This document shows, piece after piece, positions 1 to 5,260 of a stretch of DNA of 7,314 nucleotides; within the stretch, counting starts at the first letter, position 1; each line of letters starts with the position of its first letter. A model generated the notes under the pieces. It saw nothing but the letters and a program-made list of their open reading frames with translations, searched no databases and was not told the origin of the DNA. A program made the position numbers and the translations under genes. Origin of the DNA: Promethearchaeota archaeon (GTDB taxonomy: Archaea; Asgardarchaeota; Lokiarchaeia; Sigynarchaeales; MK-D1); contig JAEOTN010000064.1 in assembly GCA_016839865.1 (NCBI GenBank), positions 1 to 7,314 of the forward strand, in the 5' to 3' direction.

Positions 1-125
1 ATCCCCGTTTTTCGGCAGGAAATGTAATTTTAGGGGGATTTATGGTTATTTTAATAATTGGATTGCCTGTAATAACCATGAATATGCTTAGGACGAAGAA
101 AAACTCTACCACAGAACAGATCTAA
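1..125 (+). CDS. C-terminal end of a membrane protein (5'-truncated by the window)
   Basis: The frame entering at base 3 is open for 40 codons and stops at TAA 123-125. It encodes a hydrophobic stretch of about 20 residues (GGFMVILIIGLPVITMNML) followed by a basic, polar tail (RTKKNSTTEQI). That is the look of a last transmembrane helix with a short cytoplasmic tail under the positive-inside rule. The other two plus-strand frames are also open at the edge but close sooner and encode less membrane-like peptides. The 3' end overlaps the 3' end of the convergent serine hydrolase by 20 bp. Too little is visible to name a family. The coding call rests on the open frame and the helix-plus-basic-tail pattern. 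Confidence 0.6.
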   Translation, partial: PRFSAGNVILGGFMVILIIGLPVITMNMLRTKKNSTTEQI

Positions 126-1230
126 TGATATAATTCTCAATTAGGCTTATTATCGCACTATATTGCATTGGGTCGTAATTCCACAGGTCTCCTGAAGCAG
201 TAGTGACCACAACTGTATCTATCTCCGGAAAACAGTACAAAAATTGTCCCCCAAATCCTCTCGCTGAGAAAGAATAGTATCCTCGAATCTCCTTAGTCCA
301 CCATTGGTATCCATATCCCGTACCTCTATAAAATGTTGATCGAACACCATCTGTCATAGCGATATCTTCCTCAACCCAAACCCCAGCATGATCGGTTGTT
401 GATTCATTTACCCATTCTTTAGATACGATTTGTTCACCATCTTTTGATCCATTATTGAGGTATAACAATCCAAGTTGAGCAAACTCTCGAGGGGTAAAGT
501 ACATTTCATGCCCTCCTGCATAATATCCTTGAGGATCTTGGGACCAATAGTGAGGGTATATACCTAGTGGTCCGAACAGATACGTATCCGCGAAAGCTTT
601 TGTGGTCATACCACTTGCCTTTGTTAGAATAGCTGAAAGTAGATTAGGTTGTGGTGTACAATAATGCCAAGCTTCCCCAGGATTATGAACTAAAGGTAAA
701 TCTATACAATATTTCATTTTAATCTCACTTTGACCCCATAATTCCCAATCAGCTGCTGTATCATTAAAATTAAAACCTGCTTTCATTTCGAGTAAATGTC
801 TAATGGTTATATTATGTTTGCGAGGATCTAACCCAGGAGTATCATATTCAGGGAAATAATCCATCATTTTCTGATCCAAGTCAGGAATAATACCTTGATG
901 AACTGCAATTCCAAATATCGCAGAGAAGAAGCTCTTTGTAGAGGACATAATATGGTAAGGTGTATTGCGTGCTCCATCGTTGAAATACCATTCTGCTAGC
1001 ATCGTGTTATTTCGAATTATAAGGACACTACGGAGATATGGCATTTGCTCTGCAACCCAATAGGCCATTTGGATATGTTGTGAACTAAATCCATAATCTT
1101 CTGGTTCTGCATCTAACCAATTATATCTATAGTATCTAGCATGAACGAAGTAATATGTTAGAACGGATGATGAAGAAACGATACATAAACCAATACTAAC
1201 TCCGAGGAGAATTTTCCAAACTTTTTTCAT
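106..1230 (-). CDS. Membrane-anchored serine hydrolase, class C beta-lactamase/esterase-like
   Basis: This is a penicillin-binding-protein-fold serine hydrolase (beta-lactamase-related family, PF00144 type). Residues are numbered from the ATG at 1230 (374 aa). Residues 8-30 form an uncleaved-looking signal anchor after MKKVWK, which places the catalytic domain outside the cell. The SxxK motif is S96-S-T-K99 in HIMSSTKS, giving nucleophile and general base. The second motif is Y190-C-T, followed by NLLSAIL; the family usually has Y-x-N or Y-S-S here. The third motif is in RGFGGQ (324-329), the GxGGQ form common in EstB/6-aminohexanoate-dimer-hydrolase-like enzymes instead of KTG. The length is normal for the family. 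The substrate could be a peptide, amide or ester; beta-lactam resistance should not be assumed. An in-frame ATG lies 6 bases upstream at 1236. I prefer 1230 because the promoter copy near 3240 keeps exactly this ATGAAAA, and AGGA lies 9 nt before it. The gene has its own promoter and converges with the gene at the left edge. Confidence 0.9.
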   Translation of the reverse strand: MKKVWKILLGVSIGLCIVSSSSVLTYYFVHARYYRYNWLDAEPEDYGFSSQHIQMAYWVAEQMPYLRSVLIIRNNTMLAEWYFNDGARNTPYHIMSSTKSFFSAIFGIAVHQGIIPDLDQKMMDYFPEYDTPGLDPRKHNITIRHLLEMKAGFNFNDTAADWELWGQSEIKMKYCIDLPLVHNPGEAWHYCTPQPNLLSAILTKASGMTTKAFADTYLFGPLGIYPHYWSQDPQGYYAGGHEMYFTPREFAQLGLLYLNNGSKDGEQIVSKEWVNESTTDHAGVWVEEDIAMTDGVRSTFYRGTGYGYQWWTKEIRGYYSFSARGFGGQFLYCFPEIDTVVVTTASGDLWNYDPMQYSAIISLIENYIIRSVLW

Positions 1231-1241
1231 ACCCATGCATC

Positions 1242-1328
1242 CTGTTTAAAGAGTGAAATTCCCAGAATATATTTTGTAAGTAAGATGACATTTATAAAAC
1301 AATGTTATGCAAAACGTTAGCATTTCTT
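1242..1328. repeat. Promoter-containing repeat, copy 1
   Basis: These 87 bases match 3249-3335 at a constant offset of 2007 with 8 mismatches (79/87) and no indels. The match weakens but continues at the same offset to the hydrolase start codon, where ATGAAAA is again identical (1224-1230 and 3231-3237). The repeat covers the promoter and 5' leader of the serine hydrolase. It has no transposase, terminal inverted repeats or CRISPR-like periodicity, so it looks like a duplicated gene-start region and not a mobile element. Confidence 0.85.
1265..1298 (-). promoter_or_regulatory. Promoter of the serine hydrolase gene (two TATA-like boxes)
   Basis: On the minus strand, TTTATAAA (1291-1298) is a strong archaeal TATA-like box. 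It predicts a transcription start near 1268 and a leader of about 38 nt. A second AT box, AAAATATATT, lies at 1266-1275. AGGA at 1240-1243 can act as a ribosome-binding site for the ATG at 1230. Both AT boxes are kept in the second copy of this sequence near 3272-3305, which suggests that the repeated unit is the promoter itself. Confidence 0.55.
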
Positions 1329-1339
1329 CTTGATAGGCT

Positions 1340-1348
1340 AAAAAAAAA
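1340..1348 (-). terminator. T9 terminator after the winged-helix remnant
   Basis: Nine A on the plus strand read as T9 on the minus strand, 12 nt beyond the stop codon of the winged-helix remnant (1361-1363). Archaeal RNA polymerase terminates at such T tracts without needing a hairpin. Its position supports a once-functional minus-strand gene ending here, and it would insulate the hydrolase promoter just downstream. Confidence 0.5.
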
Positions 1349-1360
1349 TATGTTGAGATA

Positions 1361-1625
1361 TTATTTTGAATGAAAATAATTACGAATAAGTTGATAAAAG
1401 TCATGCAATGCTTGTTTTCCTAGGTCTGTGGTTATGAATCCATCCCATTTACTGTTTTCAATGGGAATTACTTGAATCAAGCCCCGGGAGGTGAGGAATT
1501 CGAGTTCATGTTTCGCTTGAACTGTCTTCAATCGGAGTTCCCGAAGGATCCAGCTTTGGGAACGTGGATTTTTTAGGCAGACTTCAAGATTTAGTCCTAA
1601 TAACTATATTTTTAAGATTATTCAT
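1361..1625 (-). pseudogene. Frameshifted winged-helix DNA-binding protein remnant
   Basis: The minus strand from 1603 to the TAA at 1361-1363 is open for 80 codons and encodes a recognisable winged-helix C-terminal half. It contains a helical segment SWILRELRLKTVQAKHELEF, then LTSRGLIQVIPI, the wing sequence WDGFITTDLGKQAL and a terminal helix HDFYQLIRNYF. The layout (recognition helix, L-x-x-x-GLI, beta wing, I-T-x-x-G-x-x-x-L, coiled helix) resembles small archaeal regulators of the HTH_45 type. No ATG, GTG or TTG opens this frame, and a TAG sits at 1604-1606. An ATG in another frame at 1623-1625 starts MNNLKNIV. Removing one base near 1604-1608 would join the two into a protein of about 88 codons, MNNLKNILLGLNLEVCLKN and onward. 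It could be a real pseudogene or an assembly or sequencing error. A T9 terminator follows it. Confidence 0.65.
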
Positions 1626-1665
1626 GTATTTTATTCGGTAGATTGAGTACTTTAGGTCCTTAGTG

Positions 1666-1701
1666 ATTTAAAATCATAAACTTCTGATAATGTTTCGAGG
1701 T
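1666..1701 (+). promoter_or_regulatory. Promoter and ribosome-binding region of the 253-aa gene
   Basis: ATTTAAAAT (1666-1674), running into CATAAA (1675-1680), is the only TATA-like stretch close to the ATG at 1704. It is centred about 26-34 nt upstream, so transcription would start very near the ATG. GAGGT at 1697-1701 resembles a Shine-Dalgarno sequence, but it lies only 2 nt from the ATG, too close for normal use. A near-leaderless mRNA is as likely. Confidence 0.35.
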
Positions 1702-1703
1702 TT

Positions 1704-2465
1704 ATGGTTAATAAAAGAGATCTAGTCAAAATGGGTATTTTATTGTTTATAGTATGTTTATGGCTACCAGAAATTGTTTTGGGGGTGGATGACTCTAAAA
1801 TTCAATGGTCAGATGAGATTTTACCAGGGTCTACATTATATTGGCAGATAACGGATATTCATGTTGCTGACCAATACTCTCCAATAACATTGGGAGATAG
1901 GACACTCCATAAAGAGGATATACTCAGAATTGATATAATCGAACAGTTTCCCGATAAGTTAGAAAATTTCTATCAAATTGATTCATTTCCTACATGGATT
2001 CGTACATATTTAGAACAAGAGGAATTTGAGCACCCGTATTCTGGTTTGTATAAATTTCTTATATGTCCAATTCAACTTCAGGATAACGATAGTACAATCC
2101 TTAATTTTCCAGATTTTGTTCCTTTAATCCCCACTAATATCTCATCTGTGATGACTGATGAAAACGTATCATTATTCGAGAACTCAAAAGATAGTGTTCA
2201 ATTGCGTTTCACATATGTTTGGAATGATCATTTAAACGTTACAGAATCATATATCATCAATATAGTAACCGGCATAGCGGATAATTTGGAAATTTTTTAT
2301 GTGTCTAGTGGAGAGAAGCTTGAATTTGTTTGTTGGAATAGATTCTACGTAGATTTAATTTCTGGTTATCCTATATATTTCATCTTTATCTCTGTAGTAA
2401 TTGGTTATATCGTGATATTGAATCTGATCCAAACCAAAATCACTGTAGGAGTAGATAGTAGATAG
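1704..2465 (+). CDS. Putative exported type I membrane protein, function unknown
   Basis: I do not recognise a named family with certainty. The 253-residue product has a basic N-terminus (MVNKRDLVK), a hydrophobic signal segment at about 10-27 ending near VLGVDD, an extracytoplasmic region of roughly 190 residues, and a C-terminal transmembrane helix at about 223-241 followed by a short tail. The ectodomain looks beta-rich. It carries four N-glycosylation sequons (N128, N145, N154, N178), and cysteines at 121 and 210 that could pair. The segment LPGSTLYWQIT just after the signal sequence resembles the opening of beta-sandwich ectodomains common in archaeal surface proteins; I cannot take that further. 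No catalytic motif is visible. It precedes the NTF2-like gene by 80 bp on the same strand, but that gene appears to have its own TATA box, so cotranscription is uncertain. Confidence 0.75.
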   Translation: MVNKRDLVKMGILLFIVCLWLPEIVLGVDDSKIQWSDEILPGSTLYWQITDIHVADQYSPITLGDRTLHKEDILRIDIIEQFPDKLENFYQIDSFPTWIRTYLEQEEFEHPYSGLYKFLICPIQLQDNDSTILNFPDFVPLIPTNISSVMTDENVSLFENSKDSVQLRFTYVWNDHLNVTESYIINIVTGIADNLEIFYVSSGEKLEFVCWNRFYVDLISGYPIYFIFISVVIGYIVILNLIQTKITVGVDSR

Positions 2466-2516
2466 ATTAAAAGCGATTTAAAAACTACACAATCCAACCT
2501 GACCAGTCCCATTAAA

Positions 2517-2524
2517 CCTATAAC
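2517..2524 (+). promoter_or_regulatory. TATA box of the SnoaL/NTF2-like gene
   Basis: CCTATAAC is centred about 25 nt before the ATG at 2546, which is the spacing expected for a leaderless archaeal transcript. No Shine-Dalgarno sequence is present in the A-rich stretch ahead of the ATG, in agreement with that. A more distant candidate, ATTTAAAAA at 2476-2484, would give a leader of about 40 nt. Confidence 0.4.
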
Positions 2525-2545
2525 AACAAAAAAATATACACTATT

Positions 2546-2980
2546 ATGATTCCAGTTAAGGAACTTGCTGAAAAATTTGATGAAGCCATTGAACAGCATA
2601 ATATTCCTGCAGTTATAGAAGCGTTTTCGGATGATTGTGAAATAGAACTACTAGGCATCAAGCTTCACGGCAAAGAAGGTGCAAAGAAGTGGATAAATTG
2701 GCTCTATTCTACCATTCCGAATATTAAATTTGAACCTGTGGTGATTATTAATGAAGGAAATGTATTTTACGAAGAATTTTTTGTTATTGTCACACTTCCA
2801 AATGGAAAAATGGTCAAATCTCATCAAGCAGAGACACTGATATTTGAAATTGACAAATTAAAAACACTGCGTATTTTCTTTAATCCTCTTGATTTTTCGG
2901 ATTTTGCAAGGGGAGGACGATTAGGGAAAAGATTGTTTGATATATTGATAAAAAAGAGTGTTTCTGGATTAATTGAGTGA
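2546..2980 (+). CDS. SnoaL/NTF2-like domain protein
   Basis: This small soluble protein of 144 residues has the order of elements of a SnoaL-like (NTF2 superfamily) cone fold. An N-terminal helix, VKELAEKFDEAIEQHN, leads into the signature AVIEAFSDDCEIELLG (about 22-37), where a helix runs into the first strand. The turn HGKEGAKKWINWLYSTIP (41-58) is the G-K-E-G helix typical of SnoaL_2 proteins. Then come curved-sheet strands at about 61-69, 73-84 and 89-101, and the closing strand KLKTLRIFFNP (104-114). A basic tail of about 30 residues, including FARGGRLGKRLF, extends beyond the usual end of the domain. The fold hosts cyclases, isomerases, dehydratases and non-enzymatic binders, so no reaction can be assigned. 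There is no signal peptide or TM segment, which makes it the one clearly cytoplasmic complete protein here. Confidence 0.8.
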   Translation: MIPVKELAEKFDEAIEQHNIPAVIEAFSDDCEIELLGIKLHGKEGAKKWINWLYSTIPNIKFEPVVIINEGNVFYEEFFVIVTLPNGKMVKSHQAETLIFEIDKLKTLRIFFNPLDFSDFARGGRLGKRLFDILIKKSVSGLIE

Positions 2981-3098
2981 TCAAATCACCCGTATTCGTT
3001 TGTGGTCTTGTTGTGTGGACCTATCCTATCTCTTATGAAAATAAAATGTTTGGCTGGTTTATTATGGAGATAATTCTGCTATTTGCATAATAAATGGC

Positions 3099-3231
3099 TC
3101 ATTTTTCAACCAATGTTTCGCTCCTCATATACAAATAGAGAAAAAACGTTGTAGCAGCAACCCCTATGTGCCAAAACGAATGCCCTTGAATCCATGTATC
3201 AGGATAACATAAGACTGCTCCTGGTAAAGAT
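3099..3231 (-). pseudogene. Truncated ceramidase-family gene copy (3' end only)
   Basis: Read on the minus strand, this stretch encodes the last 44 residues of a ceramidase-family protein and the same TGA stop as the intact gene at 5261-6103, at a constant offset of 2162 without indels. It keeps the catalytic C-terminal motif, QGHSFWHIGVAA. Bases 3154-3231 match 5316-5393 at 77 of 78 positions. Bases 3099-3153 match 5261-5315 at only 39 of 55, yet remain in frame to the stop (LYMRSETLVEK here, KYVRSEKQVKK in the intact gene). Upstream of 3231 the ceramidase match ends abruptly and the sequence becomes a copy of the serine hydrolase promoter. The ATG of that promoter (3235-3237) enters a different frame and stops after 12 codons, so no ceramidase fragment can be made from it. 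The flanking bases 2981-3098 show no gene or clear signal. Confidence 0.9.
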
Positions 3232-3248
3232 TTTCATAACTATACTTT

Positions 3249-3335
3249 CTGTATAAAGAATGAAAATCCGAGAATATATTTTGTAAGTATGATGACATTT
3301 ATAAAATAATGTTATGCAAATTGTTAGCATTTCTT
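3249..3335. repeat. Promoter-containing repeat, copy 2
   Basis: This is the second copy of the hydrolase promoter and leader (copy 1 at 1242-1328, 79/87 identical), in the same orientation. The TATA-like box (minus-strand TTATAAA at 3298-3304; the eighth base, an A on both strands of reading, is also kept) and the second AT box are conserved. Similarity continues at lower level to 3231, including ATGAAAA at 3231-3237, which aligns exactly with the hydrolase start at 1230. Instead of a hydrolase gene, the tail of a ceramidase gene follows. If the promoter is active, it yields a transcript with only a 12-codon reading frame. Confidence 0.85.
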
Positions 3336-3372
3336 TCTGGTAAAATTTGTCGTTCTCTCAGAGAATATCCTC

Positions 3373-5154
3373 TCAACGTAAAATTATTCCCTCTTCTAAT
3401 CTCACCTTTTTGAATAAGTCAAAGATATAAAGAATTTTATCGAGTCCTAATGGATATAGATGATTGATATCCATGTTTAAGGACGTTCGAATACGTTCTA
3501 ATTTTACAAATTCCGTAGAAATGATGGAACCGTTTAATATCTCAATTTGGAATATTTTGGAGTCGTTCCAAGTCTCACAAGTTCGATATATGCCCCACAG
3601 ATGATTCCCGTCCCACGACATTCCTAAAACTCCTCCTGCGACATCATAGATTCGCCCTTCGATTACTCCATCCTTTGTAAATGCCATCAGCGTGTTTTTC
3701 GGTCCAGGTGCCCAAAAATGGGTCCCATTCCAGGTGAATGGGCTATACAAATCAATTCCTCCTAAATCGATCGTTCTGTGGATGGTTCCACTCTTATTTA
3801 ACTCGAATAGCTTAGTTCCAGCGCGATTGGACAGGTACAAGTAGGTTCCATCAGTTGCTATGCCTTGACGGCCTCCTGTTCCACTTTCTGGTATGATAAA
3901 CGAGCTATTATATATAAAATCCGTGTCATTCACCTTAAATTTCACCACTTTCAGGAGACTGTGGTCATTTGCCCAGAAAAATTCCCCATCATAGCATAAT
4001 CCCTTTGGTCCAGCTAAATCAGATTCATTAAAGGAATAGGTAGTGTAAGCGGAGGTAAGTGGATTGATTTTGTGTATTTTTCCTGATTCTAATTTCCAAA
4101 CATACCCATTTGCATATTCTACTGCCCAACCAAATCCTAATCCCTGACCAATGCGTTTAAGAACTTGTCGCGTTTCATCTACTGCAGGATATACATACAT
4201 AAATTGATCTTCTGGGGCTCCTGGTGTGTACCCTAATTCTGTGCGTCTCATGTCTTCAAATCCAAGAGTAGGGATGGGTATAAATCCATCTCCAAAATCA
4301 TTATTTGATGCATTGAGTGTACTGCTGTTTGTAAGTAATAAAATTGCCGTTGCATTATCAAATCCTTCAAACCTATTCCCGGTTACAGTTGCATTTGAAA
4401 CTCCTGCGACTTGAACTGCGGATACATCGGTTTTATTATAGTTATAAAAATAATTTCCTTCCAACGTTACATTGGAATCAATAGAAATGAAAGGATCGGT
4501 TCCTCCTGCAAAAATATTATTCCTAATTTCTACATCGTAGTTATATTGCTCAATGGCTATTTCATGATAGCCGTTTTGGTAGAGTAGATTATTTTCGATG
4601 AGCGGAGAGGATTGTTCCATATAGATTCCTTCGGAGTTCGCCCAACGAATTATCGAATGGCTAATAGTGGCACTTGATTCGAATTGTGCAATTCCTAACA
4701 CCGTATACTCGATTATAACGTAATTAAATATTGACGTATTCGTATTGTATAATTCAATTCCTGCCCAATCTCCATTAATTGGGTCGTCTGCATCCGAAGT
4801 GAACCAAATCTGTTCATTGGGAGTACCGTTTGCAATTACGGTTCCTTCAACTACGCCAAATAGTAATTTATTTGGGTTTTTGTAATTATGGTCGGGTTTA
4901 AAATTGATACTAGTGCCGGGTAATATTGTTAAAGTGACATTTGTGGGGACAAAGATACTCTCATTGACAAAAATATTACCTGACCATGTTTCGTTTTGAG
5001 TGATAGTTCCACCTTTGAATATTGGATTATCATCAGGTAAATCATTTGATTTGTCATAAAAAACCAAAAAATAAACTAAAAGCGATGCTCCTGTGATTCC
5101 AACAACCATAATTATTGCAATAAGGATTTTCTTATTGAATGGCAATTTATCCAT
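3373..5154 (-). CDS. Surface-anchored beta-helix plus beta-propeller protein
   Basis: The 593-residue extracytoplasmic protein is held by one N-terminal helix (about 8-32, after MDKLPFNKK). Residues about 46-290 have the pattern of a right-handed parallel beta-helix: repeated coils of about 20-25 residues with V/I-x-I-x-x-N-x-F/L ladders, for example PLIENNLLYQNG, VEIRNNIFAGG, VTLEGNYFYNY and ATVTGNRFEGF. This is the NosD/pectate-lyase-like PbH1 style. After a linker, residues about 320-545 show beta-propeller blades with G-x-x-x-D/W-G-x-x-x-W/Y motifs (GLCYDGEFFWAND, GIATDGTYLYLSN, FTWNGTHFWAPG, MSWDGNHLWGIY). There are 18 N-X-S/T sequons, all beyond the TM helix. No catalytic set stands out; binding of glycans or other surface partners is a guess. 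A TTG 12 bases upstream (5166) extends the frame, but TATATAT at 5178-5184 lies 27 nt before the ATG at 5154, which favours a leaderless start there. Confidence 0.85.
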   Translation of the reverse strand: MDKLPFNKKILIAIIMVVGITGASLLVYFLVFYDKSNDLPDDNPIFKGGTITQNETWSGNIFVNESIFVPTNVTLTILPGTSINFKPDHNYKNPNKLLFGVVEGTVIANGTPNEQIWFTSDADDPINGDWAGIELYNTNTSIFNYVIIEYTVLGIAQFESSATISHSIIRWANSEGIYMEQSSPLIENNLLYQNGYHEIAIEQYNYDVEIRNNIFAGGTDPFISIDSNVTLEGNYFYNYNKTDVSAVQVAGVSNATVTGNRFEGFDNATAILLLTNSSTLNASNNDFGDGFIPIPTLGFEDMRRTELGYTPGAPEDQFMYVYPAVDETRQVLKRIGQGLGFGWAVEYANGYVWKLESGKIHKINPLTSAYTTYSFNESDLAGPKGLCYDGEFFWANDHSLLKVVKFKVNDTDFIYNSSFIIPESGTGGRQGIATDGTYLYLSNRAGTKLFELNKSGTIHRTIDLGGIDLYSPFTWNGTHFWAPGPKNTLMAFTKDGVIEGRIYDVAGGVLGMSWDGNHLWGIYRTCETWNDSKIFQIEILNGSIISTEFVKLERIRTSLNMDINHLYPLGLDKILYIFDLFKKVRLEEGIILR

Positions 5155-5177
5155 CCCGTAAGTCAATAGTTAATCTC

Positions 5178-5184
5178 TATATAT
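5178..5184 (-). promoter_or_regulatory. TATA box of the beta-helix/propeller gene
   Basis: On the minus strand, GATATATAG is centred 27 nt before the ATG at 5154, the spacing for a leaderless transcript. There is no Shine-Dalgarno sequence. Alternative AT-rich boxes occur farther up (TTTATAATG near 5210-5218 and TATTTATTAATA near 5192-5203) and would give leaders of about 20-35 nt. Confidence 0.45.
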
Positions 5185-5260
5185 CGAACTACCTATTAAT
5201 AAATATACATTATAAACTGTATGTTGATAGTGCAATCTGTATACCTCTCGTTTATTGAAA

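Noticed and set aside
2405..2599. Minus-strand open frame of 64 codons across the 2466-2545 gap
   Set aside because: It overlaps the ends of two well-supported plus-strand genes and has no promoter or start signal. Its hydrophobic look comes from AT-rich DNA.
3081..3098. TTTATTATGCAAAT on the minus strand, resembling a shortened piece of the repeated promoter
   Set aside because: It needs large gaps and the opposite orientation to align; chance similarity in AT-rich sequence is sufficient.
3199..3237. 12-codon frame MKIFTRSSLMLS from the copied hydrolase ATG
   Set aside because: It is explained as the out-of-frame junction of promoter and ceramidase tail; nothing suggests a functional microprotein.
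3353..3365. Inverted repeat TTCTC-TCA-GAGAA just after the beta-helix gene
   Set aside because: Five base pairs with no T tract is too weak to call a terminator or operator; such short palindromes occur by chance.
4226..4414. Plus-strand open frame of 62 codons
   Set aside because: It lies wholly inside the beta-helix/propeller gene on the opposite strand, with no start signal and no recognisable motif.
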